The notes beneath the pieces were generated by a model. That model did not search any database, was not told the origin of the DNA, and worked only from the letters and a program-made list of their open reading frames with translations. From positions 20,419,882 through 20,483,881 of the forward strand of contig CM049317.1 of assembly GCA_026874595.1 (NCBI GenBank): a DNA stretch of 64,000 bases. The letters run 5' to 3'. Source of the DNA: Sipunculus nudus. Its lineage: Eukaryota > Annelida > Sipuncula > Golfingiida > Sipunculidae. The translations under genes and the position numbers were made by a program. Of the stretch, positions 25,801 through 37,355 are shown in pieces (position 1 is the first letter of the stretch; every line of letters starts with the position of its first letter).

Positions 25801-26689
25801 CTATTTTAAATGCGCCATCAATAATGATTTGAATTCCATCCATACAACCTGTTTTTGTAGAACTATGCTTAAAATGACACAAACAGACACAGAGGACATA
25901 ACATGTCGTTGAAAATATCTGGTGTCATTTATGCTTTTGTAGGAATTAAAAGACATCGGTATAATTAATAGGACAGGTATCATTTTAATGAGCTGCAGGA
26001 AAGAGATGCCTATCCTTGAATTTTTTACTTGATCAACATGTAACAACAGAGCTAGTAAACTAATACATTTTACCGCGATAGGAACTTACCGGGGTTTATA
26101 ACGTGTAAAAAATTGACTTTTATCTTCGACATACTGGTATATTCGACAGGCGGGTACAGCTATGTATCTCGTTTCTGTCAGGGAAACTGGAGTTGAGGAT
26201 ACTGGAAAAGCTCACGTGTGTGCCATTTCCTATTATATTTTAACAAGTGACGTTACAGGGTCATTCGTTTTTATCGGTCAAACACTTACACTAAATTCAA
26301 CTTTTTTTCTATTATAAAAAAAAACTCCTGTTTTAATGCAAAACCTTCACTTTTCACATCTTTAGTGAACATTCCAGAAAATGTACATGTTTGAGTATAC
26401 ATTTTCTTTTCCAGACATAATATGAAAGTTTGTTGAAACAGAAGACTGATGGAAAAGATAATACAGTTAAAATATTATCCATAACTTATAAAATACAGAC
26501 CAAATGATAACATTTCCATATTTGTATCATTATACAAAAAATATGTTGAACATTGCTAGATTGAAATTTCCTGTAGAAAAAACGAAAAGCTATTCCGGGT
26601 CCTATTATTTTATCATGTTACACTTTGACCAGTAAAAATAATTACTATTGATTTTACATAAACTTAGACCATTTCTTTGCATAAAAAAA

Positions 26690-27030
26690 TCTTTTTATCT
26701 TTACACACAAACACAGAGGTTGTGTTATTTGTGCAGGAGCTATCAGCAGCGGCATAAGCACTGTCAACTCAGCAGAAACTTTTTGTGATATGAAATGCTA
26801 AATCTCAAATACACAGTGTTTCTGCCACTGCCAGTTCCAATTTTAAGAAAAAAATATAAAACAACATGTTGTAATAGATCAGAATTCATGATAAAATTTA
26901 TTTCCAAATGTCACATGTGTGCCAGCCAATCCAAAGTCTGTGGAATAAATTATCCATTTCCACAACAAAAGCACGTAGAATTAGTTTACTTAACATTCAC
27001 CAACAAAACAAATCTTGCACCTAATAAATA
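26690..27030 (+). repeat. Diverged duplicate block, copy 1 (partner 28.40-28.74 kb)
   Basis: AGGAGCTATCAGCAGCGGCATAAGCAC, then ACAACATGTTGTAATAGATC and AAATGTCACATGTGTGCC, match 28.43-28.63 kb in the same order with substitutions and gaps. In both copies a short frame reads (S)GAIS-(S/T)G-(I/M)-(S/N)-T-(V/I)-N-S-A. The family is not recognised; it could be a decayed transposon pair. Confidence 0.55.
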
Positions 27031-28399
27031 ATCAATTGATCTTATAACTAGATTTTTTTGTACTTGTGTGTGAAATATCAAAGCTCAATTCCCTTCCTGT
27101 GCTTTGCCTGTAGGATATATTTGGGAAAGCCGTATGTGTTTGATGTGTTCGCAATTCACTGACCTAAACCCAGTGGGCTAACGTAATGAAAATGACACAA
27201 AAACCAATTAAATGTTTATTGACTGTCTTTAATTTTCCCCAATTATTACACAAATAAATCACAAATCATAGACTATGTTACACAGGCAGCTACTCAACTC
27301 ATTGTAGAACATGAAACCCGCAGCAGAAAATAATAAATGTGATAAAAAATAATAAACTATGCCAGACAGCCTAAATATTAGCCCACATCTCCAAGAGGCA
27401 AATCTCATGCTCGCAGCACCCTTGTCATTGCTCGGCCAACATGGCACCAGATGCTGTTTAAGGTAAGCTCAGAATCCTCTGTGTGCACATACAGACATGT
27501 GTGCATATAAAAACACTTACTGCACTGGCATGATCATTGACACATAGCAGAAATGCACATATATTGTTTGCAATCCATGACCCACACTCACATTCTAAGC
27601 AAACACCAGTCGTTATATCACAATCCTTAATTTCTTATTATCAAAGTACAAAAACAAGCTGAATATGATGAAATATGGTTTAAATTACATTAAAAGAACA
27701 GGGGTACTTTTTTTAACGTATCAATTGTAAAAAAATAATGACGATAAATGTAAAAAAAAAATTGTTAAAAATTATTTCTGAAACCATTACTCAGCAGGAG
27801 ACGGCGCCATTTGCTAGGTGCACAGGGCCACAGTTATTTGCAAATCCTATAATGAAAGCACATTTCTAGACAGTTTCCACATAAATTAGCATTGTTATTA
27901 CCAGAGTGCATGTAACATGTCAGTTCAGTATCATTACATTCATCCTAGGGGGATGAGATAATAATTTGTCTGGCCAGCAAAATTTCTCTAATGCCAACAG
28001 CTGCTCCCCCGCAAATTAAACCCAATCATTTGACATTAAAAATATACATTTGCTCCTTCAGTGATTAATTTGGGTAGTCTTTGATGTAACGAGTTTATAA
28101 ACAAAGCCATTCTTGAGTTACTGAAACACTATGGGAACTGCTTTACCTGTTGTAAATTCACCTCCAGGTGGCAGGTGGCAGGTCCAGTCACACTCACTTT
28201 GTCATGTCTTAAATGAGGCAAGAACTACCTACATTGTCATCGTTTGTAATGCCACTATATTCCCACAAATCTAGGCCGTAGAATAAAATACATGATTTAC
28301 AATAGTCATTTATGTCTACATTTATCTGTAAAAAAGTACATCAATCAAAATGTCATAGTTATAACAACTATTGTTCTCACCATAATCCACTCTCTGGTG
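27031..28399. other. Non-coding stretch between the duplicate blocks
   Basis: AT-rich sequence with no exon I can support. The more GC-rich islands near 27.42 kb and 27.80 kb (GCAGGAGACGGCGCCATTTG) look like transposon remains, but I cannot name a family. Confidence 0.4.
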
Positions 28400-28740
28400 T
28401 TCATTCTCCAAAAACACAGAAGGTTTGTGGTTTGTTCAGGAGCCATCAGCACCGGCATGAACACTATCAACTCTGCAGTGACGGCAGCCACTGGAAAACC
28501 CCTTGTGACATGTAATTCTCTATCTCAGTAAAAGCTCGCTACTTCTATCATGGTCAGTCTCAACTTTTCAGGATGGAATGAAAACAACATGTATTAATAG
28601 ATCTGAGTTCCTGATAAAATGTCACCTTTGTAAAAGCCAATGAAATCAGGGCAAAATCTTGGATCTAGACTAGATTCTTCATTCACACAACAAACACCCG
28701 TGGTTTATTACCGTAAACTAGGAACCTGTGCAAAGGCTGT
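28400..28740 (+). repeat. Diverged duplicate block, copy 2
   Basis: See the copy at 26.69-27.03 kb. The shared order of several short matches over about 300 bp supports common descent. Confidence 0.55.
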
Positions 28741-29329
28741 AAAAGGCAGGTTGACGTCATATATCTGGCCGGATATACTTTTGTTTGAAAAAGTGTTTGT
28801 TTTTATATTGATAAAAAAGTTATAATGTAATTTTACAAATTATACATTGGGACAACCAAATTTCTTATATTGTAAAATTATTCAAAAGGGTTTTTCTTGT
28901 TCTATCATTTAAGGATCCCTATTTGCTCACAAATGTAAAAAAAAAAGGAATGGCATAAATGCTAATCCTGAAACCTAATCTGATCACTCATAATTCCATA
29001 CCCCACATAGAACTTATCTAAGGATACTACATACGATCCGCGATCTAGATTTTCCGGAATGAAGAGCATGACGCAAAAAACGTCCGCAACCTGGAAACAA
29101 GAAAACTGAATATGACCTTCTGTTTTTTATCGTTTTGAATTACTTGAATGTGCAAGGATGGGGTTCAAATTAGCGTATCCTCAGAGCAACAGCAGGTAAA
29201 CATTGTCACATCCGTGAACACTTAATGTGTAAATGAAACGGAATAGCAATGTCATATATAAGGTGTGGTTAGGTTCATATATAAATTGTCCACACCAAAG
29301 GATGTAAGGGCGAAAAGGAGAGACGAACA

Positions 29330-29333
29330 TATA

Positions 29334-29387
<54 letters not shown>
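29330..29387. repeat. (TA)n microsatellite
   Basis: TA tract of about 57 bases. Runs of alternating Tyr/Ile in open frames on both strands come from this tract. Confidence 0.95.
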
Positions 29388-29388
<1 letters not shown>

Positions 29389-29496
29389 TACATCTACATA
29401 TATTTAGTTCTCCTGCAGAAGAAGTGAAAATATCATCCACGTTTTCAAAAATGGCAAAAAGACCTGTATCCTCATCGAGCTTAGAGGACTGTTCTC

Positions 29497-29634
29497 ACGA
29501 TATGCGGAGACAGAGTGTTGCTTCCAACATAATCACTCTGATGTTCTGAAGTTCAACCATGGTAATCCAGGAGCACTCGAACATCTGTTTTAGAGTAATT
29601 ATGTTCGAGATAACACTCTGTCTTCCGCATATGA
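29497..29634. repeat. Imperfect fold-back (inverted repeat) element
   Basis: GATATGCGGAGACAGAGTGTT followed by AACATAATCACTCT is mirrored by AGAGTAATTATGTT and AACACTCTGTCTTCCGCATATG about 100 bases later, so the two ~40-base arms pair with few mismatches. One arm recurs near 42.30 kb and 47.15 kb (CATATGCAAAAGGCAGAGTG, then AACATAATTACTC). It behaves like a small dispersed fold-back element. Confidence 0.7.
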
Positions 29635-29935
29635 GTCAAAACGTTTCAAATATTTAATTAAATACTGAGAGCTTAAATTCGTCAAGATCATACGAAATGG
29701 ATATTGCAACCATACAGAAGTACAGAACGATATTTTTTTACAAATGAAGCTTTATATTCTTAAATTTTTAGGATAAAACATTCAGGGAATAATTGTACAA
29801 ATAATGATGTAATTATGTTTTTTTTTCAAGGATAACTTTTTTGTCACATTTTCCTTCTTGATATCAGGGGTTCAGTTTAGGGGACCTTGTTATGCAAGGT
29901 GGGAACAAGATCCTGATACAATACATTTATTGATA

Positions 29936-29937
<2 letters not shown>

Positions 29938-30010
<73 letters not shown>
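29938..30010. repeat. (TA)n microsatellite
   Basis: TA tract of about 70 bases, flanked by AT-rich sequence without visible genes. Confidence 0.95.
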
Positions 30011-30013
<3 letters not shown>

Positions 30014-30675
30014 AACTAAACGCAGAGTAATCTGCAGAAAAAAAACGCTTTTATAATGTGGTTACCAAGCTCGATATTTATATGTTATTATTGCTGTCAC
30101 CACTATTTTCAAAATCTACTTAACGGAGAAAGGGTTCCAACTACATTTCCATATTAGAAATGACGTTTTATAAAAACAACGCTTCACATACAAATATTAT
30201 AACGGATATGTCAGTAGCAAAATGTATTAGGTTTTATCCTACGTGAGTCTAATAAGATATTTTATAACAATAATTTTTTTTTTATGCTATGACAGAGTAA
30301 AGATATTAAACAAACATCTTTAGAAAAGACACAAGAACGTATTCTTCATTACACTTTTTTGACGGCCGTATAATCAATAATTTGTTATGTTTTTGTGCTT
30401 TCAATATGTATTACCATTGCCATGCAAGATATATCATGTTTTGTCTCTATTTTCTGTTTTACGGTGCCCTCTTCATGTTTGCCTGATGATGTTATCAATT
30501 AAAAAATGGCAGAATACAAGTAACAACAACTAATTCAAGGATCATAAGCACGGGACGAAAAAAGGCCTTTCCATTATAATTATGAAACAAGCAATTAACA
30601 ATTCCGCATCGTTTTTACCACTTATGAAATAAAAACTAGTGCCTCGCTCAGTCGAAGGCACGTACACCGATTTTT

Positions 30676-31390
30676 TTAGATTTCTAGGTCCATGATTTTC
30701 TTCACCTCCTTCACAAAATCCTTAAATTTCATCATGGCCGGATTGCTGGATGTTCATTTGATCACAACCAGATGTTTGACTATAGCAATATCAGTAAAAT
30801 GGTCCTTTATCAACATGTCATGGTGTTTTTTAACAATTCCAAGCAGGATATGAAGGTATGGAGGGAATACCTTTAAAGATAACATAAAGATATCCCTTGT
30901 AGCCATATATATGAACAGTATTGGAGAAACATTTCGTCTTGATCACCTATATATATATATATAATATACTATTATTATCGAAATAATGTCTCTTGATGGC
31001 ATATGGGTTATGTATATAAAATGTCTAGTGTAATTTATAATGTTATTTATTTACAGGAAACTTGGCAAAATCAGTTCAGATGAGTAACAGAATCCCTTGA
31101 TAAAATGAAGATTGTTAATAAGCAACGTACATATGTGTGAACGTGTACAAGGGTTAATAACTCACCTCCAGGACATCTCGTCTCTGCTAAGTAATACCAT
31201 CTCTCATTGTTGCAATAGTTCGCCGTAGATTTTCATGGAAATCTTTAGCCTCAAAGCAGCCAACTACATATGTATTTTGTTTAGCGTTGGGCTTTGCTAG
31301 GTTCAGTACTTGCAAAGTGTACTTCATTGTGCCACCTCCGTGGTCTCCACAAATGAGGGACTGTGCAAATTTTCACGCCAGATGGCGCCT
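30676..31390 (-). pseudogene. Transposase-like fragment, C-terminal part of a RAG1-like/N-RAG-TP-type element
   Basis: On the minus strand, about 31.39-31.19 kb reads CGDHGGGTMKYTLQVLN...FEAKDFHENL, then a stop. About 30.85-30.68 kb reads PPYLHILLGIVKKHH and ends KEVKKIMDLEI then TAA. From memory, a G-D-x-G-G-G block and a P-P-L-H-(x)-L-G block are shared by transposase-like proteins of molluscan and other invertebrate elements. Several stops and frame changes interrupt it. It lies downstream, on the same strand, of the RAG1-N-like part at 34.5-36.3 kb, so both may come from one element split by later insertions. That link is inference. Confidence 0.5.
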
Positions 31391-31509
31391 GTGTTACAAG
31401 GGTCCCAGTGCTGGTTCACATGCTGTTACAGCAAGTCGGTTTTATTAGCTGCGGAGATCATTTGTTTTTCCTCGCCCTAACTAATTTGTGATACTTATTT
31501 ACCAAAGAA

Positions 31510-32660
31510 ATGGAGGCCAAGTATGAAGACTGGACCCTTGACATGATCAGAAAAGAACTGAAACGGAGAGGAGCTAAAGTTCCAGGGCGGAAGACCGACC
31601 GCATTGAAAGGTAAATATGAGAGGTAAAGGGTGTTTCGACCGCCAAGCGGCAATCAATGTTGATGTGAACAGGTAAATAATGAGCAAGGCTGCCCTATTT
31701 TCTCGAAAAAATAACCTCCTTTGATTTGTAAATTAATAATAATACTTGCAATGAAAAGCATTATGATATCGACGATGAAGATTGTTCATATTAGCTCACA
31801 AGTGACAATTTTGACTCCATCCAACGTCCGCTGCAACTGAAAGTGCTGAGGTAAGTAAACACGATCCTAACGCCATTGATGGGATGCCATGCGTGATATT
31901 AATACAATTCATCATATCATTTTTTCATTACTTTGTAAGACTTTTTAATTTTCCCACAGATTGCTGTCCTATGACAGGAACAAGAACTTCGGTTCATCCA
32001 TATTAAAGATGGACCTGCCTCCTTATGATAAACACAAGGATCTGTACACTGGAGTTGTGGTGGGTTTACTTTTTCTTACCAGGGCTCATTCAAAGGGAAT
32101 TTTATTTTTATATATACATATATATATATATATATATACTTTTGATGTTACCAATCATTTAAATCGATGTTTTGTTTTATATTTTCAGATACCAAGAGTG
32201 ACATAGGCTGCTGCTAACCAGTACCTGATGCCGTTTGATAAAGGAACTTGGGGGAAAAAAGAAAAGCTCTGGGAAACAAGCTTTATGAGATATGTCCGCT
32301 GGTCTCAAGTTGATAAGACTACCTACATTAGGGGCAACTGCAAAGCAGGAATGAAAAATAACAGTAACATATAATGTAGACCCGAGTGTAGATAAATGTG
32401 GAAATGTCAGGCAATCTCAATTTGAATGTGCTGCCGGCATGGGTCCATTTGAATACTGTAAGTATATTCTGTGTCTGCTTTTGAGTTTAGTCCAGTTCTT
32501 TCTAACAGGTGAACTCCGAACTGAGTAAACCTGTTCACAGAAGCTCAGAACCTTTCGTAGGGCAAAGAAATTCACTGGTTCACCGGTCAAAATGGGGCAT
32601 TTTTTGTTTGGTTAAATGTCAAAATATGTGGGTAAAACTTTAGATCAAATTGCTTGTGAC
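31510..32660 (+). pseudogene. SAP domain plus SWIM zinc-finger element gene, disrupted
   Basis: Exon 1 (31510-31610) encodes a SAP domain: MEAKYEDWTLDMIRKELKRR...GRKTDRIER, a helix-turn-helix DNA-binding motif, ending at a good donor (AG|GTAAAT). Exon 2 starts at 31960 after CACAG and continues in frame (LLSYDRNKNFG). Exon 3 from about 32190 reads IPRVT, TAG, AAANQYLMPFDKG...RYVRWSQVDKTTY...NCKAGMKNN, then a frameshift, then CGNVRQSQFECAAGMGPFEYCK at a GT donor. The last part reads TCSQKLRTFRRAKKFTGSPVK. The CAAGMGP...CK block is the SWIM zinc-binding signature, though the first expected Cys is Phe here. SAP/SWIM genes of this kind are dispersed in mollusc genomes and linked to transposons. 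The stop, the frameshift and the lost Cys show decay. Confidence 0.7.
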
Positions 32661-32805
32661 AGAAGTGTAACCCGATTTAATGCAAAGAAACCACAGTATG
32701 TTAAAAAGAAAGGTTACATAGATAAAGTTAGAATATTGTCTGTGACTTTTTCAGCAAAAGAAACAAAAAATGTCCCTCATTCAGTCGGTTGATCGAGCGA
32801 ATCCC

Positions 32806-33390
32806 TTATTCAGATATGTCAAATATTAAAGCAAGGTCTTTGTTGGAACAATATTGTCCAAGTTTTATCAATGTTAAAAAAAACTGATTGGGCACAGAAA
32901 GCAGCTGACAGTTCCTCCACCTGTAGTTTAAATCATTAGCTGCTGGGCCCAGAGTGTTCAACAACATGAATCTTGCATAAGTCTCAAGTCCAGTCAGGTG
33001 GTGCACAGCATCATCATGGTGAGTGTAGTTCTCAATGTTGTAAGGTGGACTGTGAGGGGTCTGTGTGCCAGCTGTCAAAGGTATTCTCTCGGTCTCACAA
33101 GTGGGGTTGTGTTCTGTGTGCTGTACGAACTCCTCTTCTGTTGTCACCACAACATCATTCCCTACTTCAGGAGCTTCAATCGGCTGATCATCAACACTTT
33201 TCAGCCTTTTGCTTGCTCGTTCAGCCCTCCTCTCAGTTTCTGGAGTGGATTCTTTAGTCCCAAAGACACTTTGCATAGATTCAGGTGTCAGCGGTCTTCT
33301 TTGTGGACTTTCCCCTTCCAAACATATTGTTTCGGTTTTTATATTGTGAGAAAGCATGTGGTTTAATGTTAAAACAGAAAACGTATTCAT
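32806..33390 (-). pseudogene. N-terminal fragment of a DDE_Tnp_4 (Harbinger/IS5-like) transposase
   Basis: An open frame of 194 codons. Its first two thirds are low-complexity and charged. Its end reads GLETYARFMLLNTLG...LSVPNQFFLTLIKLGQYCSNKDLALIFDISE, then TAA. The tail matches the helix-turn-helix region that precedes the catalytic domain of DDE superfamily endonucleases (usual form: LS-x-(E/P)-(D/N)-Q-x(2)-LTL-x-(K/R)-L...L-x(3)-F-x-I/V-S-(E/x)). The catalytic domain itself is absent: beyond the stop the frame gives no D-D-E motifs. A THAP domain often found upstream is not visible; a (TA)n tract occupies that place. Confidence 0.65.
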
Positions 33391-33465
33391 GTCTGCTTAT
33401 TTAAAATGTTCTAGGTAATATATTGTCAGGTGTGGGTTCACATTGTTGCTCAATGAAATGAAATA

Positions 33466-33467
<2 letters not shown>

Positions 33468-33543
<76 letters not shown>

Positions 33544-33609
33544 AGTGAATGACAGTGCTGTATTATTTTGTTATATTATCAAGAATGTCAAATGAATACA
33601 CACACATAT

Positions 33610-33652
<43 letters not shown>
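33468..33652. repeat. Two long (TA)n microsatellites
   Basis: TA tracts at about 33468-33541 and 33616-33652, separated by a short unique stretch. Confidence 0.95.
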
Positions 33653-33656
<4 letters not shown>

Positions 33657-34480
33657 TATAATCATACATATCACAGTGTCTTACATATAATATATATGTA
33701 ACGGAAAGTAAATATTCAATACTAACGACTTTGAGTTTATTCCTTTATTTACTAAATTATTACATTGGCTCACTCTCACTTAGCATTAATCACATAACAT
33801 ATATATTACAAGTTATAGTAGGGGGAAATCAACACTGATGGCTTTGTGTTTATTCTTTATTGAACTAAATTATTCAAAATGACTGATGATAGATCTGCCT
33901 CGGCAATAAGTAACTTACAGTTTGAGAGTACAGCATGTTATTTTTCCCTTCCAAATTGTCAAGATGGCTCCCTCCACGGCTTCAATTTGGCAAACATCGT
34001 GACATGCGAGAGACAAGGGCCATGAAAAGGGTGACGGTGACATCCCCACTAACGGGGTCGATTTATCAGAGAAACAGAAAATGAATACTCGGCTACGTTT
34101 ATCTATGTCAAATTTTCCTTCTTATATTTATAATAATATGATTCACCAAAATAAAAAGAAAAACATTAATAATAGTTAGAAAGTCGCAAGTATATTGTAA
34201 ACAAAACGTCAAGCGCTATGAACATCCGGGCACTCGGGACGAAGAGGGACCCTCGCTCATGTGGCGCCGCCCTGTCGGTGACAGTTTCGCACACGGACCC
34301 TCATTTTAACCCAAATTTCATTTTCCGGCATCTCTCCCGGTTTCCAGACCAATTGATTAGATCCTGAAAAGATATGAAATCTATTCATACACAGGGCTTA
34401 GAAAAAAGTGTCAATATATAAGGGCAGATATGATTAAGAATATATTTAAATATACACCCACAATATAAGTTCATCTTGCA
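33653..34480. other. Non-coding stretch, possible element remains
   Basis: No exon is seen. A more GC-rich part near 34.20-34.33 kb (CACTCGGGACGAAGAGGGACC) contrasts with the AT-rich surroundings and may be the remains of an element end, but I cannot define its borders. Confidence 0.35.
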
Positions 34481-34549
34481 CTAATTGGCTTGTTTCTCAG
34501 TAAAATATACAATGATATAAGGGCAAATATAAGTACCTATCATATTCAT

Positions 34550-36330
34550 CTAGTAGTTCTGTACAACACCCGGAATATCCCCAACGTACACATAGGGAGT
34601 TTCCTTTTCCACCAAGCCATTCTGGTCTCGTTCCGGGTGCTTATTTTTCAGTTCCACCAACGTCACCAGGTTCCCTTTAAGCTGTTCACCCACGCTTTCG
34701 TTTCTGGGAGCACGCTCTTTTTGCTCATTCTCCACCTGAACACCTGCCTTTTTCATAAATCTGAAAGATACATTTTTTTTATGTCATTAATAGCATGTAA
34801 AACTTTAAGCATGAAAATATAATAGAAAATATAGAAAAGTTATTCAGTGAGACGCACATACCTTTTATGCTTTCGCATCTGACCCCAGGTAAGGCCAAGG
34901 CTGGATTTTAATGCCAGACTTGAGTATCTATTCAGATGTAGACCGCTCGGTATCCCTGCTCTCCCACACACATCTCTTCTCGTCTCCTGACTGAGCTTTT
35001 TCAGTTCAGCAACTTGTTGTAATTTATTTGAATCCCCTGTTGAGCCGGATATGGTTGCTCTAATTTTACCAATTGCCGCGGCTCTCTTCCTTAGGATCTC
35101 ACTGGGTGATTTCTCTGTAGACTTTCATACAGGTTTATGTAGCAATATTGGCTGCAAAATTTAAAGTGGTTATATAGTATTTGTTTTCAGGGAAAAAAAT
35201 ACGCCAAAACTACGCCCTTTTTCAGTAGAAAACTTCAGCATTCGCTTTGCCAAGCAGGTAAACAACTTTTGTTTAGCTTGGACTGTTTTTTCTTGCATGC
35301 CCTTGCCCATGCTGTCTGCAAACGTCATCAGCATTATACCTGGAGACGTCTGTACTGCTGCAGTTACAGCTGTTGGTACTAATGTTTCACTCTCATTTTA
35401 TTTTTGTTTTTGGTGCTCAGGGTCGGGTACAGGTGTGACTGGTTTAGAAATGGTGTGACATGTTTAAGGAGAGTTTGAGCTGAATATTGAAAAAAATTAG
35501 ATTCGTTGTCAATCCCTGCTTCATCTTTTTCAGATTCGCATGTGTGTTCACTCATGGCTGTTCCAGCTATTTCATTCTTAAATATTTTGCACTGAAGTTG
35601 TAACATTAAAAGTTGCCGCCGAAACCTTTGGTCTGCAAATTTTAGTGAAGTATAGTCTAAGCTGGCTATGCATACCGGACATTTCACACTGTAAGAAAGA
35701 GTTTTACAAAATATATCACTGAGACACTCAGAACAAAAATAGTGACCATATGGCCCTGCTAGAGAATGGGTAGAATATATTTCATCACAGATTTGACAAA
35801 TATATAACTATTTTTTTTATCAGTCATACTAATTATCAAAGCATTGCTAAATTTCACTTCTGCGGGATGTGAGCTAAAATCAACAATATTTGATTTTCTG
35901 TGATTGAACATTAGATCATTTGGAATTCTTTTAGGGGCCCCTGGCTTTGTTTTAGAAGGCCTTCCTGTCTTTTGCTGCAAAACAGATTGGTTACAAGTAA
36001 AGCCATGTACATGTCCTCGTTTATGAGGCTGCCATTTATTATTAACCGCTTGTGCCATTTCATGGTTAGCTAGATTTTTTTTAGCAAAATTTGAGGAGTC
36101 TCATTTATTGTTGAACATCTTGAAATAACATTTTCTACAGAGATGATCAGGATGTATATCAGCCTGATCAAGTGACACATCTATTTCAAAGGTATCTACT
36201 ATCCTCTGCTGGTTATCAGAATATAAAAACGGCTTGTACTTTGGTTTTTTTATAAGTTTGACAATTGTTTCCACAAACTCTGCAGAGCTGGGCTAGTGAA
36301 AACCTAAAGGTCCATCCATTTTAATATATA
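34550..36330 (-). pseudogene. RAG1 N-terminal-like protein of an N-RAG-TP-type element, decayed
   Basis: Minus-strand blocks in order: LAQLCRVCGNNC (first zinc motif, Cys codons at 36284-36270); FEIDVSLDQADIHPDHLCRKCYFKM (second, H-P-x(2)-L-C-x(2)-C); NNKWQPHKRGHVHGFTC (the W-x-P-H...C motif); GRPSKTKPGAPKR; a RING finger CQICDE...GPYGHYFCSECL...CPVC at 35798-35670. This is the order of the N-terminal region of RAG1. Further on come AIGKIRATISGST...GLTWGQMRKHKR, a GTATGT donor near 34.86 kb, and a last exon FMKKAGVQVENEQ...TPYVYVGDIPG ending in a stop. Decay: a frameshift after the first zinc motif, a TGA after FNNK, a frameshift in an A-rich run before the RING, and a TAA after HQKQK. N-RAG-TP elements with this RAG1-N region are known from molluscs. 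It is not a V(D)J recombinase gene. Confidence 0.75.
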
Positions 36331-36354
36331 TATATTTATTTATAAATATTTTAT

Positions 36355-36357
36355 CAT

Positions 36358-36395
<38 letters not shown>
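36355..36395. repeat. (TA)n microsatellite
   Basis: TA tract just upstream (minus-strand sense) of the RAG1-N-like fragment; any 5' exon of that element would lie beyond it. Confidence 0.9.
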
Positions 36396-37214
36396 GTTAG
36401 ACAGATAGAAAGAAAGATAGAGCCTTCTCCTTACAAGTGATGTTTTTTTAGTATGATTCACCAGGCATATTTCTGTTATTATTTATAAGGTAAAAAAAAC
36501 CTGATAAAAATGGGAATAAAATATGTAAAATATATATATATTTTTTTTTAAATAATCAGCTGATAGCATTATTAGTATGTATATGATCACAGTTCAGATT
36601 AATCTGATACTGAGCAGTCTACAAAAAATCAGAAAAAGTTCTCCTGGAATCTCTAGCTAGTTAAGTGTATAAAAACCATTATCCAAGAGCTACACCAGCC
36701 ATGTGTGACTCGCATTAATATCTAAACACAAATTGACAACACCATTTCGTTTTCTTTCTGATATTGACAAAATGTCACTTTATTATTTTATGTAAAAATG
36801 ACTCCTGCTAAAATGCAGAAATTTTAACTTACATAAGACAATAAATGTAACTCCTTCCCGGTCCCCTAGCAACACAAAAATGGGCAGTTTTGATACCAGA
36901 GCTCTGACATACTGGCACTGTTTAGATGTATCTGACAGAATGATTAATTGGCCTGCCCAAGGGACACATACCAGTCACATACTGTCCACATCAATTTGTA
37001 GGAATGAATTTAAACCTGTACTGCAACAGTCTGTTGTCATGGGGTGGCCATGTTGATGCATGTTTAGTGTATTGTTTAGCGACATTTAACTTTGTTCGTC
37101 AGGTTATAAACATAATGCTCTGAGCTTTTAAATGCGATTTCGTGCCGTTAAGAGCCAATGAAGGAAAGGCGACTTGTACGGCGCCGCTTTGATCCACAAA
37201 TGCTATCCTTCCAG
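36396..37214. other. No gene seen
   Basis: AT-rich sequence before the orphan exon at 37,215. I looked here for a signal-peptide exon that would pair with that exon and found none with a start, hydrophobic core and phase-1 donor. Confidence 0.4.
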
Positions 37215-37355
37215 GTGACGAAGAAACGAACATTACTCTGAAAGCCAATATCTTCTTCACGTGCTTCAGGAAGCAAAATGGGGCAAATCTCAGATCTATA
37301 TACGTGCAGGGAAGTTTTTTCATGCCTCCTGGACAACATTTAATTCAGGGCAAAG
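37215..37355 (+). pseudogene. Orphan exon 2 of a fourth SnoaL-like type
   Basis: After the acceptor CCTTCCAG comes an open 141-nt exon in the same phase and of exactly the same length as exon 2 of types I and II. It encodes EETNITLKANIFFTCF, then RSIYVQGSFFMPPGQ and ends IQGK plus one base, so the Y...PPG...GK pattern is kept. The expected GT donor is replaced by CT (AAAG|CTGGGT). No exon 1, 3 or 4 is visible within about 1 kb either side. It is either a relic of a fourth, diverged member or part of a gene whose other exons I could not recognise. Confidence 0.6.

Noticed and set aside
34550-36330. A true RAG1 recombinase gene
   Set aside because: Only the N-terminal zinc-binding region is recognisable, the frame is broken several times, and the context is a transposon graveyard.
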